NCBI GenBank assembly: GCA_964354135.1
Contig: CAYGZA010000007.1
Location: 1-52,474 of the forward strand
Direction of reading: 5' to 3'
Length of the DNA stretch: 52,474 nucleotides
DNA from: CAYGZA01 sp964354135
GTDB taxonomy: Bacteria > Planctomycetota > Planctomycetia > Pirellulales > Thermoguttaceae
The notes beneath the pieces were generated by a model. It had not been told where the DNA came from. It searched no databases and saw nothing but the letters and a program-made list of their open reading frames with translations. Shown one piece after another: positions 26,277 to 35,179 of this stretch (within the stretch, counting starts at the first letter, position 1; the number at the start of each line of letters is the position of its first letter). The translations under genes were made by a program, and so were the position numbers.

Positions 26277-26540
26277 ATGGCCACCGTCGCGATCCCCTTG
26301 CTTCTGAAGGACGTTACCGGCGGCGCCCGCCGGGCGGAAGTGCCGGGCGAAACCTTGGCGGAGATCGTCCGCGCGTTGGACCGGATCCACCCGGGGATCG
26401 AGGCGCGGATTCACGACGGCGGAAAGCTGAACCCCAATCTCGCCTTGACCGTGGACGGGGCCATTGCCTCCCAGGGGCTTGCCACCCACGTCGGACCGGA
26501 GAGCGAAGTCTGCATCCTGCCCACCTTGGGCGGCGGCTAA
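26277..26540 (+). CDS. MoaD/ThiS-family ubiquitin-like sulfur-carrier-type protein
   Basis: 87 residues from the ATG at 26277; an in-frame ATG at 26211 would add 22 unconserved residues. The pattern is beta-grasp: 'VAIPLLLKDVTGGARRAEVPGETLAEIVRALDRIHPGIEARIHDGGKLNPNLALTVDG...VGPESEVCILPTLGGG'. It ends in G-G-G, so a C-terminal Gly could be adenylated and thiocarboxylated as in MoaD and ThiS. Partner E1-like (MoeB/ThiF) or synthase genes are not in the window, so molybdopterin, thiamin or another sulfur product cannot be chosen. AAGGAG lies only three bases before the ATG, a tight spacing. Confidence 0.75.
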   Translation: MATVAIPLLLKDVTGGARRAEVPGETLAEIVRALDRIHPGIEARIHDGGKLNPNLALTVDGAIASQGLATHVGPESEVCILPTLGGG

Positions 26541-26585
26541 CGGGAATCCTCGCCGCAAAGAGAGAAGGCACGCGCGGGGTGAGGA

Positions 26586-27230
26586 TCACTTTCCGTTGGC
26601 GGAAGCCAGCTCGAAGGTGCAGCAGGGGGCCCCGTCGTGGCGGGAGGCGGTCTGCCGCACCGGGGCCTTCACGATCGCGGAGATCACGTCGAGATCCACG
26701 CCGCAGACCGTGCGCGTCTCCTCGAACATGCCGATGAAGGGGCAACTCCGCTTGCGCATCACCAGGGCTCCGCCGGCGTCCTCGGCGACTTCCACCAGGT
26801 GCCCCTCCTCGGCCAACAGGGCGCTCACTTGGCGGAGCCGCTCCGCAGGAGTGCCCCCCGTGACGCGCGACCGGAAATGGTCGACCAGCCGGTGGGTGAC
26901 GCGCTTGCGGATCTTGCGGGTCAGCTCGGGCCCGCCCACGTCGGCGATCGCCCGCCAGATTGCGGGAACGACCAGGCTCTGCTGGCTGGCAAAAAGGAGC
27001 AAAAGCGCTGCGGTGGTTGCGGAATACAGATGCCGCGGGCGGCCCCGGCCGGGCAAGTGCTGGATCGTCCGCTCGACGAATCCGTTGGCCATCAGGTCGT
27101 CGAGCTGTGCGGTAACCGCCGTGCGGGTCACGCCCGCGCTGCGAATCAACTCCGTGACCGTCGCGGGCGGACGCCCCACCAACAGCTTGACAATCCGCAC
27201 TCCGGCCGGTGTTACCGTGGCGTCAGGCAT
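26586..27230 (-). CDS. Winged-helix regulator with Cys-rich C-terminus (SufR-like)
   Basis: 214 residues from the ATG at 27230. Residues 10-70 are a winged helix: 'VRIVKLLVGRPPATVTELIRSAGVTRTAVTAQLDDLMANGFVERT' plus the wing 'GRGRPRHLYS'. The C-terminal part has Cys163, Cys176 (C-x12-C), and a Cys203-Cys204 pair. This is the arrangement of SufR/ArsR-like regulators that bind an Fe-S cluster or metal, although the middle Cys of the SufR C-x12-C-x13-C pattern is not present. It may sense iron-sulfur status or a metal (inference). AGGAGGT abuts the ATG. An AT-rich repeat at 27301-27328 upstream is a candidate operator. Converges with the MoaD/ThiS-like gene. Confidence 0.75.
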   Translation of the reverse strand: MPDATVTPAGVRIVKLLVGRPPATVTELIRSAGVTRTAVTAQLDDLMANGFVERTIQHLPGRGRPRHLYSATTAALLLLFASQQSLVVPAIWRAIADVGGPELTRKIRKRVTHRLVDHFRSRVTGGTPAERLRQVSALLAEEGHLVEVAEDAGGALVMRKRSCPFIGMFEETRTVCGVDLDVISAIVKAPVRQTASRHDGAPCCTFELASANGK

Positions 27231-27300
27231 GACCTCCTCGCGTGGGAATCCCAGACTCGTTCCGCGTGCCGCCCGCAGGACCTGATTTTCTGCTACTCCA

Positions 27301-27328
27301 GATGATAATAAGATATGATAATGATTCC
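27301..27328. promoter_or_regulatory. AT-rich direct-repeat operator or promoter candidate
   Basis: GATAATAAGATAT followed by GATAATGATT gives a repeated GATAAT hexamer in a locally AT-rich island of a GC-rich region, about 70 bases upstream of the regulator start. It partly resembles Fur-box hexamers (GATAAT), but symmetry is incomplete. On the minus strand it also offers TATCAT and TTATTAT, -10-like sequences. Confidence 0.4.
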
Positions 27329-27479
27329 ACGGTGCGACGCAAGAGCGAACGCGCAAGAGCCTCCGGGGGCGAACCGGCGGCGAGGCGCAATCCACCTTTG
27401 GGATGGGGGAAGTGGTAGATTTATTGGGGGGTTCCGGCCGCAAACCGGTCTGGCGAGGGTCTAGCGCCGCGCTTGGGCG

Positions 27480-28355
27480 CTACGCGGCCTTCCGGCGCTC
27501 TTGCGGGAGGGAGACGGGCCGATCGGGGTGCGGCAAGTCGGCCCGGTAGGAGAAGCCCCACTTCCAATACCATCGCAGGTACGAGCGGAGGTGCAGTGCC
27601 GCGTCAGCCGACCAGAGCCGCTTGCTGGCGCGGCGCTCGAGGTGATAGCAGCGGGGGGCCCCGTGATACATGACCCGCCAGCCGGATCGGGCCATGCGGT
27701 AGCAGATGTCGACGTCTTCAAAGTACTTCAGGAAAGCCTCGTCGAAGAAGCCGACGTCGCGGAAGGCTTCGCGGCGGATCATCAGAAAACAACCGGAAAG
27801 CCAGTCGCACTCCCAGGTTGCCTCGGGGGGCAGTTCCCGGTACAGGTAGTGGTCGAGGGTGCGCCGCATGAGCCCGCCCAGGCCGAAACGCCGTGCCAGC
27901 ACGACGCCCAAGGTCTGAAACCGCCGGGCCGGGTAGGCATACGAGGCGTCCTCGCGATAGACGCCGCAACCGGCAATGCCGCAATCCGGCTGACCGTCCA
28001 TGAAGCGCACCATCCGGGCAACGCACTGTTGGCGGGGGTCGAAGAACATGTCGGTGTTCAAGAGGAGCGTGTATCGGGCGGAGGACGCCTGGAGGATCCG
28101 ATTCAAGTTGGGCGCGTAACCCAGTCTCCGGTCGTTGCGCAGGACGAGCGTCTCCGGGAGGCAGCCCGTCCACGGCTCCACGCCGTCGGAGGAGTGGTTG
28201 TCGACCAGGATGAGCCGCATCCGCACGCCGTGTCCCGAGTCGGCCAGCGAAGAGAGGAGCCGCGATATCAGCCCGCGCTCGTGGGTGTAGACGATGCCTA
28301 CGTCCACGTCGCGGCGCTCGGCAACGCCCGATGGCGCGGACTTGCAGGACCTCAT
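27480..28355 (-). CDS. Family 2 glycosyltransferase (rhamnosyltransferase-like)
   Basis: 291 residues. GT-A fold: 'VGIVYTHERGLISRLLSSL' at the start, 'LILVDNHSSDG' (first Asp), 'RLGYAPNLNRILQASSARYTLLLNTDMFF' (an NTD replacing the usual D-x-D) and 'FLKYFEDVDICYRMARSGWRVMYHGAP' (the ED-D motif). This pattern is that of WbbL-type rhamnosyltransferases in O-antigen and cell-wall glycan assembly. Start ATG at 28355 with AGGAGG four bases upstream. It follows the MraY/WecA-like gene with a 16-base gap, same strand, so is likely the first or second sugar transfer after chain initiation (inference). Confidence 0.85.
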   Translation of the reverse strand: MRSCKSAPSGVAERRDVDVGIVYTHERGLISRLLSSLADSGHGVRMRLILVDNHSSDGVEPWTGCLPETLVLRNDRRLGYAPNLNRILQASSARYTLLLNTDMFFDPRQQCVARMVRFMDGQPDCGIAGCGVYREDASYAYPARRFQTLGVVLARRFGLGGLMRRTLDHYLYRELPPEATWECDWLSGCFLMIRREAFRDVGFFDEAFLKYFEDVDICYRMARSGWRVMYHGAPRCYHLERRASKRLWSADAALHLRSYLRWYWKWGFSYRADLPHPDRPVSLPQERRKAA

Positions 28356-28371
28356 GGAACCTCCTGCGCGA

Positions 28372-29889
28372 TCATGCTGCTATCCGGCGATCGTCGCGTC
28401 GCCAATCGGATCCCGGCTGCTCTTGCCCGTCTCGGACCAGGTCCTCGACCTGCTCGGGATGGTCGGCGAAATGTCGGCCGAAGGCGTCGAGGATTTCCAC
28501 CAGCGCGGCCGGATCGGGGAGTTCCGTGCCGTCGGCGTCGAAGCCCGCCGCCTCCAGCCCGCACGAGGTCCCTTCCCGGCAAGGGACCGCAATGCCCACC
28601 GCCCACCAGGGCGCCGGAAAGGCGTCGAGGCCGGCGTCGATCCACGTGCGCTCGCGGGAGTGCTCCGCGCCCTTGCCGAGAATCAACCGCAACCGCCGGA
28701 CATTGCACGGTCTTGCCCGATCGATCAGCACGGCCCAGACGTCGGCAGCCGAAAGGCCGGTCAAGCCCGACGGGTCGACCTGGCCCCGCGACGGCGCCGG
28801 GCCCCCCAACCGTCGGATCATCGCAGCGGCAGTGTGCGCGACAGCCCTCACGACCATCGCCAGCTCGTGATGCCCGAACAACCGCAACCGGACCGCCAGA
28901 ACCACCAGGGTCGCTGCCGTGATCCACGCCAAGGCGTCGCTGCGCACCACGGTCGCCACCGTGGCCGCGACACCCGTGGCCAGGCACAAAGTCCCGAGGA
29001 TCCCCAGGACCATCCAAGGGCTCATGCCCCGGTCCAACAGGCGATGGTGGATGTGCTCGCGGTCGGCGGCGTCGAACCGTTTGCCGGTCAGTTTCCGCCG
29101 CAGGATTGCCAGGAACGCGTCGAAGATGGGGAACGTCATCACCACGAGCGGGGCCGTGATCGCCAGGGTCGCCGAGGTCTTCAAAGTACTTTTGACGCCC
29201 AGGATCCCGACGACCAGACCGATCACCATGCTCCCCGAGTCGCCCAAGAAAATGCTCGCCGGAGGCAGATTGTGGACGAGGAATCCCGCCAGCGCTCCGG
29301 CCAGGGCCGTGGCAATCACCGCGACGTAGTCGTTGCCGATGCAGGCGGCGATCGTGCCCATCATAACGGCCGTTGAAAGCCCGACGATCGACGCCAGGCC
29401 GTCCATCCCGTCCAGCAGGTTCATCGCGTTGATGCAGCCGACCAGCCATAGCACCGTGAGGGGCACACCGAGCCACCCCAACTCCACCGTGCCGCCGAAA
29501 AGCACGACTCGATCGACGCGGCACCCCACCATGACCACGGGCAGGACGGCACAGACTTGCAGCAGCAGCTTGACGCGAGGCTTCAATCGGCACGCGTCGT
29601 CGATGCAGCCGAAGAAGCAGACCAGCCCCGCGGCGGCGATGACGGTGGCGGCCAGCTCGTCCAGGTCATCCCCGAGGCCGAACGAGCCGAACTGGGCGCC
29701 GACCAGACCCAAGACCAGGGCGAGATAGACGGCGATTCCGCCCCACAGCGGCACGAGGCCCTGGTGGAGTTTCCGCCGGCCGTCAGGGTAGTCGAGAACC
29801 CCCCACTGCCGCGCCAGGGTCCGGACCGCCGCCGTCAGCCCCAGCGAGGCCGCACAGGCGACGGAGAACGTCAAGGCCAACCAGTACAT
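28372..29889 (-). CDS. MraY/WecA-type phospho-sugar:undecaprenyl-phosphate transferase with C-terminal extension
   Basis: 505 residues from the ATG at 29889 (AGGG eight bases upstream). Residues 1-330 are a polytopic membrane domain with the PNPT family motifs: 'LHQGLVPLWGGIAVYLALV', 'GCIDDACRLKPRVKLLLQ' (DD Mg site), 'NAMNLLDGMDGLA', 'FLGDSGSM' and 'HIHHRLLDRG'. This is the WecA-like branch that transfers GlcNAc-1-P or similar to undecaprenyl phosphate and so starts surface glycans. The last 170 residues are an extra soluble domain with no recognised family. In the operon it precedes the rhamnosyltransferase-like gene and follows the GT39-like gene, consistent with lipid-linked glycan assembly. 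Confidence 0.88.
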   Translation of the reverse strand: MYWLALTFSVACAASLGLTAAVRTLARQWGVLDYPDGRRKLHQGLVPLWGGIAVYLALVLGLVGAQFGSFGLGDDLDELAATVIAAAGLVCFFGCIDDACRLKPRVKLLLQVCAVLPVVMVGCRVDRVVLFGGTVELGWLGVPLTVLWLVGCINAMNLLDGMDGLASIVGLSTAVMMGTIAACIGNDYVAVIATALAGALAGFLVHNLPPASIFLGDSGSMVIGLVVGILGVKSTLKTSATLAITAPLVVMTFPIFDAFLAILRRKLTGKRFDAADREHIHHRLLDRGMSPWMVLGILGTLCLATGVAATVATVVRSDALAWITAATLVVLAVRLRLFGHHELAMVVRAVAHTAAAMIRRLGGPAPSRGQVDPSGLTGLSAADVWAVLIDRARPCNVRRLRLILGKGAEHSRERTWIDAGLDAFPAPWWAVGIAVPCREGTSCGLEAAGFDADGTELPDPAALVEILDAFGRHFADHPEQVEDLVRDGQEQPGSDWRRDDRRIAA

Positions 29890-29946
29890 GCTGCCATCCC
29901 TAGCAGGATTCAATGCCCCGGACTTCCCTGCCGGGGTCGGCGCCCC

Positions 29947-31701
29947 TCACTGCATCGATGTATGGGAGTCTCCACGCCCCGCCGGGGACCGCCCGGGCGG
30001 TGCCGGCGGCTTGTCTGCCAGCTCGGGACCTGCACGGCCCGACAAACCGGTGGTGGCCACCCGTTCCAGCGGCTCGACCCGCTCGCGGACCAGAACACAC
30101 ACCTTCTCACACCCCGGAGGCAACTGCGAGGCATCGACCTGCCTCAGCCTGAGCTGCTTCATCCGGTCGATCAAGGGCGCGTAGCGCTCGCCGGTCGGCT
30201 GCTTGGTCGAAAACAACAAGAGCACGTCGGGCTTGCACTGCCGGACCATCGCCGCAATCGCGGCATCGTCGGCTTCCATAGGAAAAATGCTGTACCGCCC
30301 TTGGGCATAATGGCTGATGGTCGCGGTCATGCCCGGCGGGCCCACGAGCCGAGGCGCAGGGCCCACCTCGCGGCGGACCCATGCCGCCAGCCGCAGCTCC
30401 GCGTCTCGCAGGCTATAGTCTCTCGCAAGCACGTCGTACACCCCGCCGGCAACTGCCGCCACCGCCGGGAGGAAGGCCGCCGCGCGGGCCAATCGCTCTC
30501 CTCGCAACAGCCAATTCGCCGCGTAGGCGCACCACTCGGCCAGCTTCAGAAGTGCCAAACCGGCAAACACGGTCGCCGTCATCACGATCGGCAGGACGTA
30601 CCGCGTGCAAATGGCGTGCGCCCCCCAAAGGTGAATCCACATGCCTGCAAGGATGAGCACGGCCACATAGAAAAGGGGCTGCTGATCCCGCCGGGCCCAA
30701 ATCCGCCGCCAGCGCCACAGCCCGAAGAGCATCAACAGGCCGAAGACCGGCGAGAAGCCCTTGACGACCGTGGGCACGTAGATTTCGACCATCCGCTTCA
30801 GCGGCAAACCCGCTTGTTGCAAGACGATGCCCTGACCGGTGTTCACGGCCACGTCGCTCGAGTCACCTGCCGCCGGTTCAGCCGAAGAACCCGCAATCGA
30901 GCCTACCCATGCCCGTGCCAGCTCCAAGGGACTCAGACGAGCGAACTCCCACTGGGGATGCCCCCGGAGCCAGAGCAGATTCGCCGACACCACCAGGGCC
31001 GGAAAGACCGCGGCACAGAGCAGCACGCCGAGAATCAACCGGCGCCGCTCCCGGCGCAAGGCCAGCCATCGCCAGAACGACCAAAGGACCATCGGCACCG
31101 CAAGGAACACGCCCTCGAACCGCGTCAGTATGGCCATTCCGACCGCCAGACCCGCGGCCGCGAACAGGATCAAACGGACCTCCGTGACCGCCCGCCACAG
31201 GAGATAGACCGAGAGAACGAACAAGAACCAGAACGTGGGGTCGCGAATGATCTCCGGGCTCCACTGCACCAACCTGGGGTGGACCGCGTAGAGAAAACAC
31301 GCCGCCAGGGCAACGCGGCCGTCGAATTGCCGGCGGGCCCAGCCGAACAGGGGCAGCACAGCCAGGCTCGAAACGACGACTCCCGACCACGCACCTGCCG
31401 TTTCCATGTCGAAGCCCGTGCGGTGCAGCAGTGCCAGCAAGGCCGGGTAGGTGTTCAGACGGAACTCCCGCAGCCCTACCGAGAAGTCGCCCCCGTCCAG
31501 GGCCTTGGCCATCTGGATGTAGAGCACCGCGTCGGGGCAGACCCCGTCCAGGCGCCACGCCATGATGGCACGGGGCACCAGGCACAGCAGGACAAGGGCC
31601 GCCAGCAGCCACGGACTGGTCCGAACCACGGCGCGCTGCGGGCATGGCTCGACCAGCCCATTGGGGTAATCTGCCGAGACGGGTTGGAATACGAAGCCCA
31701 T
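29947..31701 (-). CDS. Polytopic ArnT/GT39-like glycosyltransferase
   Basis: 584 residues from the ATG at 31701 (a GTG at 31710 is also in frame; no strong ribosome site). About 10 membrane helices. The first extracytoplasmic loop has 'DGVCPDAVLYIQMAKALDGGDF', corresponding to the acidic catalytic loop of GT-C enzymes that use polyprenyl-phosphate sugars (ArnT, PMT). 'LTRFEGVFLAVPMVLWSF' and 'ARRDQQPLFYVAVLILAGMW' are further helices. The C-terminal 140 residues are soluble. It would add a sugar from a lipid carrier to a glycan or lipid on the outer face (inference). It sits between the radical SAM gene (divergent) and the MraY/WecA-like gene, 57 bases apart from the latter. Confidence 0.8.
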   Translation of the reverse strand: MGFVFQPVSADYPNGLVEPCPQRAVVRTSPWLLAALVLLCLVPRAIMAWRLDGVCPDAVLYIQMAKALDGGDFSVGLREFRLNTYPALLALLHRTGFDMETAGAWSGVVVSSLAVLPLFGWARRQFDGRVALAACFLYAVHPRLVQWSPEIIRDPTFWFLFVLSVYLLWRAVTEVRLILFAAAGLAVGMAILTRFEGVFLAVPMVLWSFWRWLALRRERRRLILGVLLCAAVFPALVVSANLLWLRGHPQWEFARLSPLELARAWVGSIAGSSAEPAAGDSSDVAVNTGQGIVLQQAGLPLKRMVEIYVPTVVKGFSPVFGLLMLFGLWRWRRIWARRDQQPLFYVAVLILAGMWIHLWGAHAICTRYVLPIVMTATVFAGLALLKLAEWCAYAANWLLRGERLARAAAFLPAVAAVAGGVYDVLARDYSLRDAELRLAAWVRREVGPAPRLVGPPGMTATISHYAQGRYSIFPMEADDAAIAAMVRQCKPDVLLLFSTKQPTGERYAPLIDRMKQLRLRQVDASQLPPGCEKVCVLVRERVEPLERVATTGLSGRAGPELADKPPAPPGRSPAGRGDSHTSMQ

Positions 31702-31947
31702 CCGTGTCACGAGAGTCTGGCAAAGGCGGGAAGACTAGGCTGTGCTCCGTCCACGGAGCCTTGCCTCTTACCCGACGGCAAAGAGCTATACCCCAGGAGC
31801 CCCGAGAGCCGCAATATCAAATCGTTGCGGATGGCGCGAATGGGGGACTTGGATAAGCCGATCTTGCTGGAAATCGGGGCGTCCGCTACAACTCTTCCCC
31901 GGGCCTACCTCCAGCCGCTCTCGCGTCACCGCCAGAGGAGTTTCTGC

Positions 31948-33171
31948 GTGCGCAAGCAGGCCAACGTGCTGCTCAGCTTCTTCGAGAAAAAGCGGGCCAA
32001 ACCGGTGGTCGCCTGCAAGCCGTGGAAGATCTCCCTCGAGGTAGCCCTGAGCTGCAACCTCCGGTGCATCACCTGCGGCCACGGGGCATCGGTTTTCGGC
32101 GGCACCATGAGCGATGCGGTCTTCGAGCGGGTCAAGCCGCTGTTGGCCTGGGCCCGCGTGGTCAACGAGGTCGGCTACGGCGAGCCCTTTCTGGACAGGG
32201 CATTCGCCGACAAGCTCGATTACGTCAAGCGGCTGGGCGCCTCGGTGTTTGTCTACTCCAACGGGATGCTCCTGAACCCGGAGCTTTGCGAGCGGCTGGT
32301 TGCTTTGCAGCTCGACCAGATCACGTTCTCGGTCGACGGTGGGACTCGGGAGACGTTCGAGTCGATCCGCCGCGGGGCGCGCTATGCGAAGGTGCTCGAC
32401 AACATCGCCACGCTGCACCGGGTGAAGCTTCGCCGGAGGAGCAAGAGGCCGGTGCTGCGGGCCAATTTCGTGGGAATGCGGCGCAACATCGAGGAGCTGC
32501 CCCCGGCGATCCGGACGCTCGCCCAAGTGGGCATCGAGGAGATCGTGCTCAGCGACATGTCGCCCCCCAGCGCGGAACTCGCCCGCGAGTGCCTCTGCTA
32601 CCACGAGGGCTTGGCGCGCCGAATGATCGAGGAAGCGACCAAAGCGGCGCGGCAGTGCCGGGTGACGTTCATCGCGCCCTCGGTATTCTGCACCCCGGAA
32701 CTTTTGCTTGCGGAAAGCGGCGGGGGGCCGGCTCTCGCGGCTCCCCAGCGGACGGGCGTCCTTGCACTGGCTGCCGCGGCCGGCGATGAGCGAGCGATCC
32801 TGCGAGTGGACCGAGCGCATCGAGGCGGCGGCTCGAACGGCTACTGCAAGTATCCCTGCTACGAGCCCTGGCAGACGGTCTACGTCGCCCACAACGGAGA
32901 TGTGAGACCGTGCTGCGCCATGAGCCGCTCCTTCGGCAATCTCCTCGCGGCCGACATCGGGAGCATCTGGAACAGCCCGCAGTATCAAGCCCTGCGAAGG
33001 ACCGTCAACAGCCGGCAGCCGGCATTTGACGAGTGCCGCCGCTGCCTGCTGCGTCGCAAGGTGCGGTTGCCGCTCGGAGAGGTCGTCAGGCTGGGGATGA
33101 GGACGGTTCTTCACCAGGGTCTGGCCCACACGGCCCGGAAGGCAGTCAAGTACCTGTCCGAATACTGCTAG
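31948..33171 (+). CDS. Radical SAM/SPASM enzyme
   Basis: 407 residues from a GTG at 31948, chosen because GAGGAG lies seven bases upstream; an ATG at 31831 would add 39 unconserved residues without a ribosome site. The radical SAM cluster motif is C36-x3-C40-x2-C43 ('SCNLRCITCG'). 'GYGEPFLD', 'VYSNGMLL' and 'ITFSVDGGTRETFE' complete the core. The C-terminal part has 'YCKYPCYEPW', 'GDVRPCCAMS' and 'CRRC', the Cys set of a SPASM domain for extra Fe-S clusters. It is the only plus-strand gene in the glycan locus. It may modify sugars or a peptide; the substrate is unknown. Confidence 0.85.
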   Translation: MRKQANVLLSFFEKKRAKPVVACKPWKISLEVALSCNLRCITCGHGASVFGGTMSDAVFERVKPLLAWARVVNEVGYGEPFLDRAFADKLDYVKRLGASVFVYSNGMLLNPELCERLVALQLDQITFSVDGGTRETFESIRRGARYAKVLDNIATLHRVKLRRRSKRPVLRANFVGMRRNIEELPPAIRTLAQVGIEEIVLSDMSPPSAELARECLCYHEGLARRMIEEATKAARQCRVTFIAPSVFCTPELLLAESGGGPALAAPQRTGVLALAAAAGDERAILRVDRAHRGGGSNGYCKYPCYEPWQTVYVAHNGDVRPCCAMSRSFGNLLAADIGSIWNSPQYQALRRTVNSRQPAFDECRRCLLRRKVRLPLGEVVRLGMRTVLHQGLAHTARKAVKYLSEYC

Positions 33172-33180
33172 GGGGCGCCG

Positions 33181-34143
33181 TCACAAGAACAGGTCTTGGG
33201 CCAGCGACTTCCAGCCCAGCGAATAGCGGGCATAGTGGCCGGCGGCCAGCTCGCGGCCCACCAACGGCCACCGCCACGCGGCCGCTTCGCGCATGCGGGC
33301 CTTGGCGCGGAAGTGGTCCACTTTGCGTCGGATCGCGCCGATCAAGCTCGCGTCGCGGAGCCGCCGGCGGAATAGCAGCAGCCGGTCGCGGGCGGCCGCG
33401 TAGTTGTCGGCCACTCGCTGGAAATCGGCGTGGCCCATTTCGCGGACCCGCCGATACTGCTCATAGAGACCCCTCCGCTTCTCCCCGATCTGCTGGTCCG
33501 GATGCTGGCGATAGAGGAGGAGCGGCTCCTCGATCGCCCGGCACGAAGCGACGGCAGACACCAAGAGCGCGATCCACGCGTCGTGGAGCCAGCCGGGCGG
33601 GATCGGCAGGACCAGATCGCGGTATTCGGCGCGGAAGGCCATCGTCGCGCCGGTGACCACGTTTCGCCGCAGAAGCACGTCGGCCGCGCGGCCGTTCTGC
33701 ACCCGCCTCCGCTCGCGCGGCGAGAAGCCGATCGTTTGCCAAAGCCCTTGGCCCAGCGGCCGTCCTTGGCAGTCGGCCAGGAGGGCGTCGCTGAAGACCA
33801 GCCCCACGCCGGGATCTTCTTCCAGAACGCCCGCAAGCCGGCGGATCCTGCCGGGGAGCCAGATATCGTCCTGGTCCGCCAGGACGATCCATTCTCCTCG
33901 GCACAGACCCACGGCCTTGGCAAAGTTGGCAGCGGCGCCGAGCCGGCGGTCGTTGATCTCAATGCGGACCTCCAGCGGCGCCGTTGCGGCGAACTGCCGG
34001 AGGATCGCCGGCGTCTGGTCGGAGGAGCGATCGTCGCAGACGACCATTTCCTGCGGCAGGCGGTCCTGGTGAAGAATGCTCGCCAACTGCTCCGCCAGGT
34101 AGCGGGCGCCGTTGCAGGTAGCCATTGCAACCGAGATGTGCAT
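33181..34143 (-). CDS. Family 2 glycosyltransferase
   Basis: 320 residues from the ATG at 34143. Starts directly with 'ISVAMATCNGARYLAEQLASIL', then 'EMVVCDDRSSDQT' (nucleotide-binding Asp) and 'EWIVLADQDDIWLPGRI' (DQDD as the DxD metal site). 'GATMAFRAEY' and 'WLHDAWIALL' (HD catalytic-region motif) follow. Resembles rhamnosyl- or galactosyl-transferases of O-antigen loci. Stop is nine bases from the convergent radical SAM stop. The preceding gene ends 42 bases upstream on the same strand. Upstream in-frame starts exist but add Arg-rich unconserved residues. Confidence 0.85.
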   Translation of the reverse strand: MHISVAMATCNGARYLAEQLASILHQDRLPQEMVVCDDRSSDQTPAILRQFAATAPLEVRIEINDRRLGAAANFAKAVGLCRGEWIVLADQDDIWLPGRIRRLAGVLEEDPGVGLVFSDALLADCQGRPLGQGLWQTIGFSPRERRRVQNGRAADVLLRRNVVTGATMAFRAEYRDLVLPIPPGWLHDAWIALLVSAVASCRAIEEPLLLYRQHPDQQIGEKRRGLYEQYRRVREMGHADFQRVADNYAAARDRLLLFRRRLRDASLIGAIRRKVDHFRAKARMREAAAWRWPLVGRELAAGHYARYSLGWKSLAQDLFL

Positions 34144-34185
34144 GCCGTGGCGGCTCAGAAAACGTCTGGCAAGGGGTCTCGGCAA

Positions 34186-35124
34186 TCAGCGTTCGGCAAT
34201 CAGCGATCGGCTAGCGGCCGACGCCCCGGCAGCGTAGCGCAAACCGAGAACGGCGCGATAGAAGAGCGTTGGGAGCGGCAGACCGAGACGACGGTCCACA
34301 AAATCGCCGATTGTCTCGCCGATTCCCGCCAAAGGCGCCACCCGGGCCAGAGCCCTCATGCGACCGGCCTTCCTTCGATCACCGTCCAGCTCCGGGTGCT
34401 TCTTCAAGAGGATCCTGGAATCCCTGCCGACGACGAGCTGTCGGCGGCAGAACGCGGGAATCGTCGTCGCGTGGTCGTGCCGTGCCACGGCGTCCGGATG
34501 GTAGAAGAGCTTCATGCCGTTCTGCTGCAGGCGATAACCCAACTCAATGTCCTCCCAGGCCGCGGACGAGAACTCCTCATCGAACACGTGCGCGGGACCT
34601 TGAACCATCGCCCGCGGGAGGGAGAGGTTCGACGAGTAGAAGAAGCAGTACGGCAGCGGGCGGTTTGGGCTCATGCGGGCGAAGCCGAACTGCGGGCCGC
34701 ACTCGCCGATGTACTTCATGAAGGGCGTCACCCGCAGCCCTGCGAGCCAGGTGGTGTACCCCACCACGGCAACGTTCCGGTCATCGCGGTGCTGCCGGTG
34801 CGCCTTGAGGTGCTGCTGAAGAAAATCGTCCCGGGGAACGGTGTCATCCCCGATGAACACGAGCAGCCTCCCTGCGGCGGCTCGAATGCCTGCGTTTCTG
34901 GCCGCCGCCGGCCCGCGCTGCGGCTGCCGGAAAAACCGAACGGCCGATGAAGACGCTTGCCGAAAGCCCGCCACGGCCGCGGCCGTGTCCGCGGTCGACC
35001 CGTCGTCCACGACCACAATCTCAAACGCGTGCCGATCCAGCGTCTGGGTCTCCAAGGCGCGCAGGACCTTGAGGAGCTTCTGCGGGCGATTGTGCGTAGG
35101 AACGATGACGCTCAGCGGGTCCAC
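34186..35124 (-). CDS. Family 2 glycosyltransferase
   Basis: 312 residues from a GTG at 35124. 'LSVIVPTHNRPQKLLKVLRAL', 'FEIVVVDDGSTADT', 'GPAAARNAGIRAAAGRLLVFIGDDTVP' (GDD metal site) and 'FSSAAWEDIELGYRLQQNGMKLFYHPDAVARH' (ED-E motif) are classical GT2 features. The C-terminal 80 residues are basic and might contact membranes. The GTG is the only start that keeps the first beta strand; it has only a weak ribosome site. The gene lies 55 bases after the GT8 gene, same strand. Confidence 0.85.
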   Translation of the reverse strand: MDPLSVIVPTHNRPQKLLKVLRALETQTLDRHAFEIVVVDDGSTADTAAAVAGFRQASSSAVRFFRQPQRGPAAARNAGIRAAAGRLLVFIGDDTVPRDDFLQQHLKAHRQHRDDRNVAVVGYTTWLAGLRVTPFMKYIGECGPQFGFARMSPNRPLPYCFFYSSNLSLPRAMVQGPAHVFDEEFSSAAWEDIELGYRLQQNGMKLFYHPDAVARHDHATTIPAFCRRQLVVGRDSRILLKKHPELDGDRRKAGRMRALARVAPLAGIGETIGDFVDRRLGLPLPTLFYRAVLGLRYAAGASAASRSLIAER

Positions 35125-35179
35125 GGGGCCGTTTCTCTACGCTTGGGAGCGCTCTTGTGTCTGCGGCAACGGTGACTCG

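Noticed and set aside
29557..31947. 5' extension of the radical SAM frame
   Set aside because: Antisense to the MraY/WecA-like and GT39-like genes; a GTG with a strong ribosome site lies at 31948.
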